A stretch of DNA of 64,000 nt, from contig PUFA01000144.1 in NCBI GenBank assembly GCA_003508835.1, positions 4,216,001 to 4,280,000 of the forward strand. The letters run 5' to 3'. The stretch comes from Eonycteris spelaea (taxonomy: Eukaryota; Chordata; Mammalia; Chiroptera; Pteropodidae). Below the pieces are notes generated by a model, which saw nothing but the letters and a program-made list of their open reading frames with translations, made no database searches and had not been told where the DNA came from. The position numbers were made by a program, and so were the translations under genes. Position 1 is the stretch's first letter; each line of letters opens with the position of its first letter. This document shows, one piece after another, positions 37,488 through 49,482 of this stretch.

Positions 37488-39249
37488 GTCTAGAATAAGT
37501 GAGATGGTAAGGCTTTAAGATCACGCTATGAGAATTACATTCAGATGTCATATCTCAGTTGCCATATTGACAACTGAGGCATAATAAGATGTGAATATAT
37601 TTGGAGAGGCAGTCAAACCTACACCATGTGAAAAATAGATAAAGGAATTGTTAACCCAAAATAGGGGGTAAACATTCATTTGGAGACACTGTACACCATA
37701 CTTGAACAACAGCTATCCTTCAAACATCTGAAGAGCTATCAGAAGAAAGGTGGTACCTAAAAATAGTGCTTATTAAATAAATAAACAGATATTACTAGAA
37801 AATAGGATTCATATCAGTTCAACAACAACAAAACAAAGCTGTTAAATAATGGAGTGTGTTGACTGTAGTAGTAGTGTCACCCCTTTCACAGTAGTTATTC
37901 AAGAATTATTAGATTTTTTTACTCTAAACTGGAGATCTCACAAAATTCAACCTTCCATAAATACTACTAAATGCAGCCTCACTGTCTTTGGGAGAATATC
38001 TTGTTCTCCAAGGTATTCTCACCATCTTCGAAACTTTTTTTATTTTTTTTACCTCAAACTCACTGTAAGAAATACCTTTTACACTGCAACTCAGTGTACA
38101 AGTATAAGGAACACACATGCAAACACACAAAAATCAAAACAAAACTTTCAAGAAACAACATTTACTGCACTACACGTAATACACTTTATTATTTTTATTC
38201 TATTCTATTTCATTTCAATATTAGTTAAAAATTCTGACCATGGCCTACTAAACTGATTTCACGCAAACCAAGGTTCTAAAACATACCCATAGGAATCTAA
38301 CAATGCTTCTGATAAGATCATTTCCATTTCAACACTACTTCAACATAACAATGAGATGAAACTATAATGTTCCTCTCAGTTGCTACTGTCTCTTGATTCA
38401 GAGATTATATCTAACTATATAGATAAATATGCTATAAATCAAAAGAAACACTGAGAACCCTAGAGAGTGCAGTTTCTTTACATTGTTATGTTAAAACAGT
38501 ACTAACAGTAGTTAATGCTTAACATTTTCTATTTTCTTAAACTCTTTTCGGAGTTCAAGAACCTCTAAATTTCACAGGTTCTTAACCCAAGCTGAATGAA
38601 TTCTCCACGAGCATGGACCCCATGATTTGCTGCTAGACTTTAATCCCATCAATTCCCAGGGTGAATAGAGCCCAAAGCAGCCAAAAGCCCTGAACTGGAA
38701 GCCCCCAGTTCTCGCTTTCCCTCAGGGGCACCCCAGGCAATTTCAAGAAATTTGCAACTTGAAACACTTTAAAGAAAGTGAAGGCGTGCACTGACCATCA
38801 AGTGATACCAGCAATTGGTAAGCACTATGGGCAATATTCAGTGCTACCTGTCAAGGAGGTACTCCAGCACAGGACTGCTCAGTAACCCAAGACAGCATCC
38901 TGGTGCTCATCATGAACAGGGGCACAGGAGGTGGAGGGAGAACTCTGGAATACAGGTATCCAAGGAGTGTAGAAAAGAACCCAAGGTGAGGATGGAAAGC
39001 TGGGATGGCTGAGTAAGGACCAACAGCACACACACAGCTCCTGGCAGGAGGCCCCTATCATTGTTTTCACGTATTTCAGATACTTTTGTCCATTTGAGGC
39101 TATTTGGCCCCCAAAAATTCAGCATAACTTTTAATTTTAAATAGGATCAATTGTTCATACTTTTTAATCTGCTTTATACAGTAAGCAAACATTTCTAATA
39201 CTTTCCCCTGTCAGATATCATTCTATAACATATTGTAGTTTCTTCTTCT

Positions 39250-39960
39250 TTTAAATGAATGTACTGTAATTTCTTTTACTAATCCTCTATTAAATGACTT
39301 TTAAGGACATTTTAAAGTTTTACCTGTTTTAAAAAAATCACATGAACATCCTTGTACATGCCCCTATATAGCCTCAGAATAAATCTTAAAACTATGTGGA
39401 GTTTTAAATATTGATAAATAAAATTACTCTTCTCAAAAGTTGTAACAATCCATATCCCAACCAGTCATTCCCTTATTAATCGGTATTATCTCTAATCTCA
39501 AATATTTTTTCATCTCTGTCATTTTACTAGGTGGCGCATTACTATTCAAGTTTCCACTCCTTTAATTTTTCTAAATTGTAGACTTTCCTTGTATTTCTTG
39601 TGTACACTGTATATTAATGTGTTTCTCAGTTATTTATTAGTGTTCACATTTTCCTATTAAGTCACAGACTTTTTAAACGTGAAGGATATCGATAATTTGT
39701 CATCCATATTTGTAAATATTTTTTATTTATTTACCTTTTATTTTATCTTGTATTTTAATTTCTCATATCCATCAATTTTTTTCTTTCTGGCTTAGGAATT
39801 GTGTTCAGAAATGTATTCCTCACTCTCAAAATTACATAAATATTCATCTATATTTTCTACTAGTTTCTTTATGGTTTTATTTTTTACATTAATTTTTAGT
39901 TCATCTAAAATTAATTTTGGTATACCGAATAAGAAAAAAATCTAATTGAATTTCAATTAC
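39250..39960 (-). mobile_element. Old L1 3' region, reversed
   Basis: T-rich sequence with the order expected for antisense old L1 3' sequence: a gaacatccttgtacatgccc segment, gcttaggaattgtgttcaga, a tctactagtttctttatgg stretch, and gttcatctaaaattaatttt. Diverged. Confidence 0.55.
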
Positions 39961-40203
39961 ATTAGTTAAGCATTAAACAATATTAACAACAAATCAGAAG
40001 TGTTGCTCTTTTTGTAGAGGAGAGCAGAGGAGGCAACTCAAAGAGTACAAAAAGAGAGCTTTAATTATGTTAGTAATGTTATACTTCTTTTGGTGAGGAG
40101 GGAGTTGTCCTGGTGGCATTCTTATTAGACTGGAGTACTTAAAAAGAGAAACACTCAAACAAAAAAAGCCAAAATCTGGTATTTATCATCTTTTCAAGGG
40201 CTC

Positions 40204-40605
40204 TGGTTGCTCTTAGGGCCACTGTGTGGTCCCTAAATCATGGTCCTCTTCAGTAATCATATTTGCTCTGCTTATTAATATGGTCCAATCCCATCTATCA
40301 TCCCATCTGACATGAGAACAATGTCTGGCTAATAATTCCAAGGCCCTTGACACAGCATCATATTGGGCCAAGCACTGACTTAATGCTCTTTGGGTCATGA
40401 GGCTGGAGTGGTGGTGGTGGTGGTGAGGCACAGACAGCTCCTCTAACTTGACAGTTTCCTGTCTTAGTGTTGACCTACTCCTGTTTGTCCAGGGACGTGA
40501 TGGAGCAAATGCAGAAAAGACTAACTGCTTACAAATGAGGAAATCTAACTTGGAGAGGTCACCGAGACAGATGTGTGTCCATTTAGGCTCACTGAACTCT
40601 TGCAT
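40204..40605 (-). pseudogene. Unclassified open stretch, possible old retro-element or retrocopy remnant
   Basis: A 130-codon open frame on the minus strand. The plausible-looking part is its C-terminal half (ALSQCLAQYDAVSRALELLA, then VRWDDRWDW and ITEEDHDLGT); a six-histidine run comes from a GTG/CAC repeat. Sequence upstream on the same strand remains open for short blocks only. No homologue is recognised. An L1 fragment abuts it at 40810. It could be a decayed retroviral-like or cellular retrocopy, or chance. Confidence 0.3.
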
Positions 40606-40809
40606 TCTGTTCTGCTGCCTCTGGGCTTTTGTACTGTATTTTTCTGCAGTGGGTATGGCAGGCCTGACACATGGCTGCCTCGGGGTTTTGAAAGATGTAA
40701 TTCTTCATATTTATTACTTAAGAAGTTATACACACCCCTCATTGAGGCCTTTGACCATCACACCACGAAGAGGCCACTGACTATGCCAAATGGGCCTCCA
40801 TGCTCCTGC

Positions 40810-41023
40810 CATTCTAAAAACCTTTTTGTTGTTGTTTGTTTTCCCCCAACCCTTAACCCCTTCCCATCTGACAGTCACCGGTCTGTTCTCTGTACCTATG
40901 AGTCTGTTTTAATTTTGTTTGTTCATTTATTTTTTTCGTTAGATTCCACATATAAGTGAAATCATATGGTATTTGTTTTTCTCTGTCTGATTTATATCAC
41001 TTAGCATAATACCCTCTAACACT
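40810..41023 (-). mobile_element. L1 3' region, left part (split by a hAT element)
   Basis: Reverse L1 3' sequence: ggtctgttctctgtacctat, then ttagattccacatataagtg and a tcacttagcataataccc end. It continues at 41248 after the nested hAT element. Confidence 0.85.
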
Positions 41024-41247
41024 CAGTGGTCCCCAAACTTTTTGCCACCAGGAACCGGTGCTCCTATGAGAATCTAATGCCTGATAACCTGAGGTGGAGC
41101 TGAGGAAGTGATACTAATGCTGGGCAGCAGCTGCAAATACAGATGAAGCTTCGCTTGCTCACCCGCCACTCACTTTCTGCTGTGCAGCCTGGTTTCTAAC
41201 AGGCCATGGGCCGAAACCAATCTGTGGCTGGGGGTTGGGGACCCCTG
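41024..41247 (+). mobile_element. hAT MITE, MER1-like, copy 2, nested in L1
   Basis: Terminal repeats cagtggtccccaaacttttt ... ttggggacccctg and the same interior as copies 1 and 3 (tatgagaatctaatgcctga, agctgcaaatacagatgaag). It interrupts the L1 phrase 'cataataccctctaggtccatc'-type sequence; the right flank ctctaggt is intact and the left flank ctctaacact is a mutated version. This dates it after the L1 insertion. Confidence 0.88.
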
Positions 41248-41400
41248 CTCTAGGTCCATCCATGTAGTTGCAAATAGTAAGATTTATTTTTTTTATTTTT
41301 AATAGCTGAGTAATATTCCTTTGTATATATGTACCACAACTTCTTTATCTAATCATCGATTGATGGGCACATTTAGTTTGCTTCCATAGAGCAACATTGT
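41248..41400 (-). mobile_element. L1 3' region, right part
   Basis: ctaggtccatccatgtagtt, gctgagtaatattcctttgt, tcgattgatgggcacattta and tttgcttccatag: reverse L1, ending where the copy is 5'-truncated. Confidence 0.85.
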
Positions 41401-41904
41401 ATTTAAGATAGTTGGAGAGTTATTGTACAGGTCCATAAACTCTTATTTGAAACCTTGCGATCTCCTGTGCTTTGGACTTCAGAATTTTGGAGATTTTATA
41501 AAGATAATATGGTATATACTGCATATTATATAACCAGGACAGTATCCCATAATCAAACTCATTAACATTTCTACAGCAGAGTACAAAACTTTACATTAAG
41601 TAAAATAAATTAAAAGTGTGATAGCTGTATGTCTGTTCAGGTCAGATTTTGCAATCAAATTAGATTTTAAATCATTGTACTTTAAAATATAATTTAACAT
41701 CTAAAAGCCCACTTCTCCCTCAATAAAATTGTTTCTTTGCTTTTCTAACCAATGTAATCTTTTATATGAATTTGACTCAACGTCAAGTTCACCCCAGGCC
41801 CCAGGAAAATCTTTTAGGGGTCTTAATTCAAATTTTAATACAACCAAAACAAAACAAAACAAAAAAAAGAAAAAGAGGTCCCTAATATTTGAGCAAGGAA
41901 TGTT

Positions 41905-42475
41905 AGGAAGCTAGTCAGACATGAGCAACAGAGGAACACAGGAATAGGGGTCCAGCCTAGAGAATGCCCAAAGAATACCCTCTTGGTAGTTAGAAACTCC
42001 CTCCTGCTTCCCCAGAGACAAAGGAAAGGAAGGTCATAATCTTACTTGGCCTAATCTGGCCAAAATACATGCACAGAAAATACTCTCCATTACTTCAGCT
42101 TCACTCTACAATCATTATAACATCATGACTATGCCTGGAAGTTCATTAATCTAATTATAATAGACTGAATTCTGGGTAAGCACATGCACACTAGGCAAAG
42201 TTATGTAGCAGCCAAGTGTCAATCAAAATGACCTCACTTGCCAATCACCTAGGAATGCCTTTGGAACCACCCATCATAGTCCAAATATAAGGCAGACAAT
42301 CCTGCTTTTGGGTCCTTTGCTTTGCCTTTCTGGGTTCTCTCTCTTTTTGGTGGCCTTTTTGCCCTTTCATAGCCATTTTGGCTTCTATGTGTTAGTTACG
42401 GTGCTGGAACCATGTGCCTCCTTGAAGCATACTTTGTCTTTCTAAAATATTTTAAATAAAACTATTAAATCTCAA
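41905..42475 (+). mobile_element. Putative solo LTR (endogenous retrovirus type)
   Basis: About 570 bp with LTR-like organisation: a TGTTAGGAAGC start, a CCAAT-like stretch, a TATA-like aaatataaggcag near 42285, a C/T-rich region after it, and a polyadenylation signal aaataaaact near 42455, followed by an A-rich tract. No viral coding sequence lies next to it. No convincing target duplication was seen, so the ends are approximate and a retrocopy is possible. Confidence 0.45.
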
Positions 42476-42545
42476 AAAAAGGGAAAAAGAAAAAGACAAA
42501 GAAAAGAAAAAGAAACAGAAAAGAAGAAGGAAGGGAGGGAGAAAG
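42474..42545. repeat. A/G-rich tract
   Basis: AAAAAG, GGAAGG and GAAA units, directly following the putative LTR polyadenylation signal; possibly an expanded poly(A). Confidence 0.85.
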
Positions 42546-43198
42546 AAGTACAAGGACTGGAAAGAAGGAAATAAAGCTATTATACTTGCAGATCATACGA
42601 GTGTTTACAGGAAAACTCAAAAAAAATCTACTTATAAATTATTAGAAATAACAGACAAATTTAGTGAAGTGGTTAGATTTAAGATCAATAAGCAAAGTCA
42701 GTTATCCAAGATAAGTGAATTTCCTATGCCAAGGGGACCAGACTAATATGGCTAGTCTCCTTCCTGAACTTGAATCTGTCATATAAAGAAAGAACATTCA
42801 CATTTTGGTAGAAGACGCTCCTCAATTATCACTGATTTTTTCCCCTTACTCTTAGGCTGTCATGCTACAAAGACTTCTACGCCATGCCCTGCAATACTGT
42901 CATTGTACAGTGATGGCAAGGAAGTAGATGAATGACATGAAGAGACAGATGAGTTTCTCTTTGAAAGAAATTATTACTGATTCTGTACTGGTTCTTATCC
43001 ACATGTAGTTATCCCAAATAAATTTAATTTGAGTATTCTTTTCATCTTAAAGCTATAATCCCAATTATCTATTTGTTTTTTACTATACAAAAGTCTTTAC
43101 AACAAATATGTAACCTACAACATATTTCCCACTCCCTTAATGCTAATCGAAGGCCCAGCATAGGACAGAAAAACAAGTATCACATAGAGTCTCCTTAC

Positions 43199-43364
43199 TT
43201 TGAGTTTCTGGGCTTCTCCTCTTACTTTCAGCAGTTCAGTTATAGAGTCCACAAAGCCCTGGTAGTGAAAGTTGCACATTTTCTCAATTTCTCGGTCATG
43301 ATTGCGGATGCGAGTTTCAAGCTTCTCCATGAAACGTCCATGCTCCTCACCATCATAGACAGAC
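43199..43364 (-). CDS. EXOC6B: EXOC6B exon 2 (internal coding exon, 166 bp)
   Basis: Read on the minus strand, the acceptor is tttttaaag and the donor is AAA|gtaagg. The first base completes an arginine codon split with exon 1; 55 full codons follow, from SVYDGEEHGRFMEKLE to EAQKLK, corresponding to about residues 39-93 of the human protein as I remember it. The residues form amphipathic helix and coiled coil (RNHDREIEKMCNFHYQGF, then ITELLKVRGE), typical of the N-terminal CorEx helices through which exocyst subunits pair. An in-frame ATG lies inside the exon (MEKLE), but the conserved residues before it and the acceptor show that this is not the start. Reading past the donor gives unrelated sequence and an early stop. 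Confidence 0.98.
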
Positions 43365-43889
43365 CTTTAAAAAGTGGCATGAAGATTACACCAGACTTAA
43401 TTCTAAGAAACAGAAAAAGAATTGCAAACCCAGAAGCAAATTTATTTGGAAATTAGATATTAAAGTACATAAACCACAGAGTAATCTAATTGTATTAATA
43501 TTACCAATACTAGATGAGTATTTTTTTGGAAAACTCAAAGTTTTGCTTCCTTATTCATTCAAAAATATTTGTGTTTGACAGCATTTATCATAGAATTCCC
43601 ATCATAAAATGAAAAGACTGAATTACAAGTCCTTTACAACTTTCTTTCTCAATTAAATTGATCTAGAAAAACTCAATTTTGGACACATGACTCAAATTAT
43701 ATGACTATACCCAAGAAGCTGACACTGCTAGAGAAAAATCACATAGCTATGCTGGCTAGACTCAGTTCAACTATATAACTACAAATCTAAATTGGGCATA
43801 ACAAATACCACTAGATAATACCATAACTAAATCCATCTCCCACAACCAACACTGCCAAAAATTAACTTTGTAGTTTCCAAAATAACTAT

Positions 43890-45483
43890 GTGTGAAAACC
43901 TTACTTTCTCCTCTCTTCCAATGCCCACCCCCTTCACCCTCAGCTGCTGACCACAGGAAAAAAAATAAATATTTCTTCTTTCACTAAAATCAACAACTCT
44001 ACTTCCATCTGTAACTCCTATCCTGTCCACCCTCCTGTAACAATGGGAAAAGTATTTCAAACTCTTACTACAGTCAATCCTTGTTGTCTCAAGAACATTA
44101 CTCCTATAATTACTCTCTTGTATACTTCCCATGAATCATATATTTCTCCCACTCTACTAAATCATCCTCTTGGGGTATATAACATGACTTAAAGAAATCA
44201 TCCTTATCTACAGGTTTCCCTCCAGGTTCTGTCTTATTTTTCTGCTCCTCTTCCCAGCAAAACTCCTTTCCACATCCTCATCTATCAATAGCTGGCATTT
44301 AGTCCACCTAATAGCAGCACTTTCTTCTTGAAACACTCTTGTCTAGACTTCAATGACACCACACTAATGTAGTTATCCTTTCGCTGACAAGCCTTCTCAA
44401 TCTCCTTTCTGGGCTCTTTCTCCTCTATTATTTTTCTAACTTTTCCTAAAATCTCTTCTCTTCTCTTCTCTAACTATGCTCTCTCACCTATCAATACCAC
44501 CTAATCCCATGGCTTTAAAATACTATCTATATAGTGATGACTTCCTTCCGTGAGAATTAAACTCAAATATCCTGCCACTATTTAAGAACTTCAATTAGAT
44601 TTTTTAAAGCCGTCTCAAATTTAACACAGTAAAAAATCATCTATCACCAAACTATCTCCACTCCCAGCCCTGTTCCTCCCTGCCACTGACCCACCCCATC
44701 ACAGCTAATGACACTATTTGTTCCCCAGTCAAAAAATCCAAATCCAGGAATCACACCTAATCCATCTCTTTATATCATAGATCCTGTACACCCTATCCCA
44801 TCTATAAATTTAGTCCTGACAACTCAACCTCCAAAACATATCTTAAAATTGACCACATCTCACCATGTCCACTAAAATCCTAGTCTATATTTGTATCATT
44901 GCCACACTGAACTGGTGAAGTAGCCTCCTGAAGTCTCCATTCTCTACTCCCTATCTGCCCCATTCCACATCCCAATGCAGACACTCACCACACAGCTGAT
45001 AAAAGTATCTTTTTAAAACAATAATTCGATGTTATTTCCCTGCTTAAATCTCTCCAAAAGCCTCTCTTGACAAAAGGAATAAAAATCTTAAATCCATGAC
45101 CTACATGATTCTATGTAATCTAGCCTCTGACTCTCTTAACCTCATTTCTCTCTTCTCTCTAATTCCCACCTTCTACACTCCATCTACACTAGCTTCCCTC
45201 CACCTTCTATACTCCATCTACACTGGATTTTTATTAGCCTATTCCTGCCTCAAGAATTTTCTTTTTGCTGTTTTTATATTAGTAAAGCTTGTCCCCTGTA
45301 CCTTCAAACCACTTTCGCTTTCTCATCACTCATGATTTGTCTATCTCTCCCCCTACTCCATCCCAATTAGACTATAACTTCCAGGGCAAGAACTTTGTCT
45401 GCTATATTCACCACTGCACCTCTAGAATAGTGCCAGGCAGGTAGTAGGCAGTAAGTAAAATCTGTTGACTAAATGAATAACTA
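43890..45483 (+). mobile_element. L2 LINE, long degenerate copy
   Basis: Landmarks of L2 ORF2 and the 3' end appear in the correct order across 1.6 kb: cctcctgtaacaatggga, cccagcaaaactcctttcca, cttgaaacactcttgtctag, atggctttaaaatactatct, a ccaggaatcacacctaatcc segment, ccctgcttaaatctctccaa, and the terminal agactataacttccagggca with tgttgactaaatgaataa. No open frame survives. A local tandem duplication lies at about 45162-45225. Confidence 0.85.
45162..45225. repeat. Local tandem duplication in L2
   Basis: The phrase caccttctacactccatcta is repeated after about 31 bp with one change (tatactcc), giving two imperfect tandem units. Confidence 0.8.
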
Positions 45484-46207
45484 ACATCTCTAAAACTTCT
45501 TTATTCACTGACATTTGTTCAATATATATATGCTCATTACTAACATTTTCTGGTTCTATAATCATTTATGGGTACTGAATCGCTACCCTGAGCCTGTGGA
45601 TTAGAAAGCACACTCCCTTAGCAGGTCAGTTCTAATCTCCAAAACTAAATAACCATGGGCAATACATATACAATTTTGGCTTCCAGTAAAAATTCTGAAC
45701 ACTTTAGAAAAGTCAGGGCAATCTAGATTCAGTCTCCTTCCTTTAAAATAAAGGGAAGAGATCTTCCAATAAATTATAAACAATCCCTGCTTTGACAATT
45801 AAGATACACTATAGAATAACCACTTGCCTGAAGGAGCTATTTAGAATACACAAGACAAATTACCATCAATATTTCAACTAACCTCAAATAATCATAAGTT
45901 TCCTCTTTCAAAGGAAAGGTAAAGAACGGTTTCCAAGTAAAGACACCAATATTCCTTGCCATGTGAACAAGAGGAATAACAACTGAAATCTAAATGGCAT
46001 AAGCAGATATTATCATATTAGATAACTCTTGGTTTCAAACTCAGTTTATACCTTGAACAAGTAATATTTCTAAGTAGTAAATCTATTTCCTTCTATGTAA
46101 AACTTTTCATTTTTTTCCCTCCAAAGAGCTACATTACTATCACAAAAGACAACCTCAAGAAAAAAAACCTCAAAGTTAAGAAACTTAGAACATGTTAATA
46201 ATGACTC

Positions 46208-47230
46208 GCAAGCGCCTCAGAAGCCAAGCAGCTTCACTCGCACGTCACACGTCATCGCGGGGCCTCTCGCATCACTGCAGTACAGAGGAAAAGTAGGCCT
46301 GGGGGAATCCGGAAAGCAGCTCACAGCGGGCTCCCTCTCCTGGTAGCTGTGCCCAGGCTGCAGGGGCAACACTGCGGGCAGCTTCGTGCTCTATGCCACT
46401 GACAGCTACTTGGCACAGCCACCCACTGCCTCAAGGGCTCCTGCTGCCAGATGCAGCTGGACGACATCGGTGTGCTACACATCAAAGTGAAGCAGAATGT
46501 GTGGCTCATCTCAGATTTTGGTCATCACAGGTGGATGGATCCCATGTGTCTTTAGCAAACAAGTCACTTTTGCAGCTAGCACCAGTGCCGGCTCCATGCC
46601 ATTGAACCTTCTTTAGTCTTGCCTTTCCTGCATTTCTTGGTGTGTTAAAATGACTGAATCTGAACCCTAAGAACTCCATGAACCTGGGCTAATGGGAGAC
46701 TGTAGAAAAAATGACACAAGATCCACCAGAGGACACCTGGCGGGGGTCGGGGAATAAGGGGGAGGGGATTTGGGAGAAGGGAAATGACTAATGAAGCTAA
46801 TTAAAAGAAGCATTGAAATCTGCTTTTTATCCTCATTAACAATTAGCAGGGCACTGGCCAAAGTTTATACCCTGTGTTTTACCTTAACAACATTCTATTT
46901 GGTCTTTGTATATTTAAGTAATGTAAGGAAATGTGTTTCAATCAAAACGGAACATGAGGAAAGAGACGTGGCTTTTGTGATATTTAATCACAAGCACTTT
47001 TACTGTATCTCTGTAAAATACTATGTATGCATGCATGTTAAGTGTTTTCATCCTAATGTTGCTATCTCATGTGAAGAAAAAAAAAGGAAAAATTAGATTT
47101 ATAGCAGCTACTGTATATAAATTTCCCCCTACTTCTAATTTTCAGAATGAACAAAAATATCTTTTATTTGTGATTTCAGAGACATTTGCTCTAGTATAGT
47201 ATATTTAAACAATAAAAACTTTTTTTAAAA
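46208..47230 (+). pseudogene. Processed retrocopy of an unidentified mRNA
   Basis: Roughly 1 kb with retrotransposition hallmarks: the 8-bp direct repeat aatgactc at 46200-46207 and 47231-47238, a polyadenylation signal aataaa near 47212, and a short A-tail before the right repeat. The first 400 bp are GC-rich with several CpGs; the remaining 600 bp look like an A/T-rich 3' untranslated region. Frames in the GC-rich part are broken. Readable pieces include AGSFVLYATDSYLAQ in one frame and QMQLDDIGVLHIKVKQN in another, showing frameshifts if either is real. I do not recognise the parent gene. Confidence 0.75.
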
Positions 47231-47284
47231 AATGACTCCCCAGCTCCCTGAACTTCCTATAAAAGAAAATATAAATCAAAGAAA

Positions 47285-47465
47285 AGGAACATGGATTTTA
47301 GCTGCCTGACTGTGTGGCCTTGGTTTTAGCAATGTAATTAGCTCTGAGTTTTTGGCCAACTCAGTTAATCTCTCTGACCCTCACTCAGCTTTCTAATTTA
47401 GAAAATAGGAAACAATCAATTACATAGTCTCTGAAGTATCAGCCCAGCTCTAAATCTCTACAATT
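47285..47465 (+). mobile_element. MIR-like SINE
   Basis: tgactgtgtggccttggttt, then aactcagttaatctctctga and tagaaaataggaaacaatca: forward MIR order with a small insertion. Confidence 0.55.
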
Positions 47466-48734
47466 CACTTCCACTTTCAAGTTCAGTCAATAATAATGTA
47501 AAGATTCATACATTTTCAGACTAGTGTAAACAGGTAGTTCAAAACAAATTAATGAATTTTCTACATCCTTGTCATTAGCCCCGACCTGTTTCTCCTATCT
47601 TAAGGCCTTTATGAATCTAACAGTCTCTTTAATTATAATAATGTTGAATAACATGAAATAAAGGTTTACAGGAGCTCCCCCTGAGTATTTTGAGAAGTTA
47701 TTTTAAAGTGAGATAAAATGTAAAACTCATATATTTAAAACAGGAGTTTGGGACTACATTTAATAAACTTGTGTATGCATCAGGAAATCCACGATTTCCA
47801 GATTTTATGTAAATGTTAGGTGCATAGGCAGAAGCACATACATGTAATTTTAAAGAAAACTAATCTATAGTTTCTATCTGGTTATCAAAAAAAGGTTAAA
47901 AACCACTGGTTTTGTTTCTAGTTGACTACCAATAGGAAAAGGCAATTATAGGTCACTACCTAACAGTTCACCTTGAATCAGCATTTCAAGTACATAATCA
48001 GCCTTGGTGCAAACCGATATATCTAACAGACATAAAATGTTAAAAACACAAATAAATAATAAATTCTGGAAAAGTCACAGACCTACTTAAGTTTAACCTA
48101 ATATTGCTAATCAACAATTTACTAGAACAAGGAGTAGCTTCTCCCTTGCCTCCCCAACAAATAACTTAAACTAGAGAAACACTGCCATCTAGTGATGGCC
48201 CGTTTCTAACATTCCTTGAAATTTAAATTCGATGTGGCCAAGTAAGGACTGCTTAAAAATCTAAAACCTATTTTCTATACTATTTGCTGGCTAAAGACTT
48301 ATAGCTATTTATTAAATTATATTTTATATAAGGTAATGTTTAAATTTCCATTTCTAAAAGAAAGCAGGATCTTGAGAACAAAGTCATATGCTTTTGATGC
48401 GTTCAGGTGTGCCCCAGTTAAACAAGACTACGAAATAAACTGCACCACTGATTTAATTATCTGTGATAATCCAAAGATTATCCTAGTACCTAGCAAAAGG
48501 TAAATAAGAAGAAATGCTTGGAAATTAACAACTTTAATAGCCTATATTTTGACTCAATGACATAAATGCTGCCTTGTGAAGTCTAATTTCCAAAAAAAAA
48601 CATCAAATAAACTACAGGTTTTTGCAAAATGTAAAATGTTTTATCCCAGTGTCCATATCTGAGGCATATCTGATGAATATCTCACTTAGATTTCATGTGC
48701 ACATTAAGAGAGATTTTAACTTATAAAATGGCAC

Positions 48735-49010
48735 TTCAGGAATTTCATTCAACAAATATTTATTATTTGCTTGCTAGATCATTCGCTTGCTAGAGCCTAC
48801 ATCAGCTCAAATCTCTTTGTCACAAAAGGAAAATAATATTATAAGCATATGTTATCTCATTTAAATCCTATGCATCTTATAAATTAAAAATTATTCCTAC
48901 TTTATAAACAAGTAACCTAAAGCCCAAGATGAAGCAACCTGCCAAATTCACACAGCTAGAAAGTATCCTCTGCAGAACATCAGTCTGTCATCTCCTTTTA
49001 GAGCAGAGAA
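48735..49010 (-). mobile_element. MIR SINE, reversed
   Basis: attcaacaaatatttattat, then gttatctcatttaaatccta, ttataaacaagtaacctaaa and cacagctagaaagtatcc. A local duplication of cttgctaga lies near 48770-48795. Confidence 0.68.
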
Positions 49011-49074
49011 AGCAAGGAAGTCAAATGGACCCCCTAAAACGTTAAAGTTGAAAGAGGTCTTGAAAATGGAATAT

Positions 49075-49185
49075 AAAGCTCATATTGTACAATGGAGGAA
49101 ACTGAGGCCAAGAAAAGTTACATGCCTTAATCAAAATGACATTGCTTATTACTGATAAAGCGAGGCATGACTTCCAAAGAAAACC
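49075..49185 (-). mobile_element. MIR fragment, reversed
   Basis: gtacaatggaggaaactgag with gccaagaaaagttacatgc: the conserved MIR core in reverse, immediately next to another MIR. Confidence 0.55.
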
Positions 49186-49237
49186 CAATTAGGAAAAGCC
49201 AGTGCAATATGAAGCCCAACACAAAGTTAAATAGTTG

Positions 49238-49482
49238 AAAGAGAGAGAGAGAGGGAGGGTGGGAGAGAGGGGCGGGGAAAGAGGGGGGAGGAGGAAGGAA
49301 GAGAGAGGGAAGGAGAGAGAGAGGAGGAAGGAGGAAGGGAGAGAGAGAGAAGGAGAGAGAGAGGAGGAAGGGAGAGAGGGGGAGAGAGAGAGAGAGTGAG
49401 GGGGAGAGAGAGAGAAAAAGAGAGAGAGAGAGGGAGGGAGGGAGGGAGGAAGGGAGGGAGGGAGAGAGAGGGAGAGAGACTT
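49238..49482. repeat. Large GA/GGA purine repeat
   Basis: About 245 bp almost exclusively of G and A (GAGAGAGG, GGAGGAAGG, GGGAGGGA units) with very few pyrimidines. Mirror-symmetric homopurine tracts of this kind can adopt triplex DNA and are often polymorphic. Confidence 0.97.

Larger units (their letters stand above)
35889..43198 (-). other. EXOC6B: EXOC6B intron 2 (7.3 kb)
   Basis: Separates exons 2 and 3. It holds a CA microsatellite, two hAT elements, two L1 fragments, a putative solo LTR and an unclassified open stretch, listed separately. 35889-36755, 36820-37290, 37500-39250 and 42550-43198 carry no recognised gene. 38580-39120 is GC-richer than its surroundings and lacks a family I can name. 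Confidence 0.95.

Noticed and set aside
40386..40430. Six-histidine run resembling a metal-binding or tag sequence
   Set aside because: Derived from a GTG trinucleotide repeat, not from a designed or conserved motif.
43073..43456. 127-codon plus-strand frame across exon 2
   Set aside because: It is the opposite-strand shadow of EXOC6B exon 2.
49238..49482. Possible CRISPR-like or minisatellite array
   Set aside because: No fixed-length repeats with unique spacers; units are degenerate GA/GGA simple sequence in a mammalian genome.
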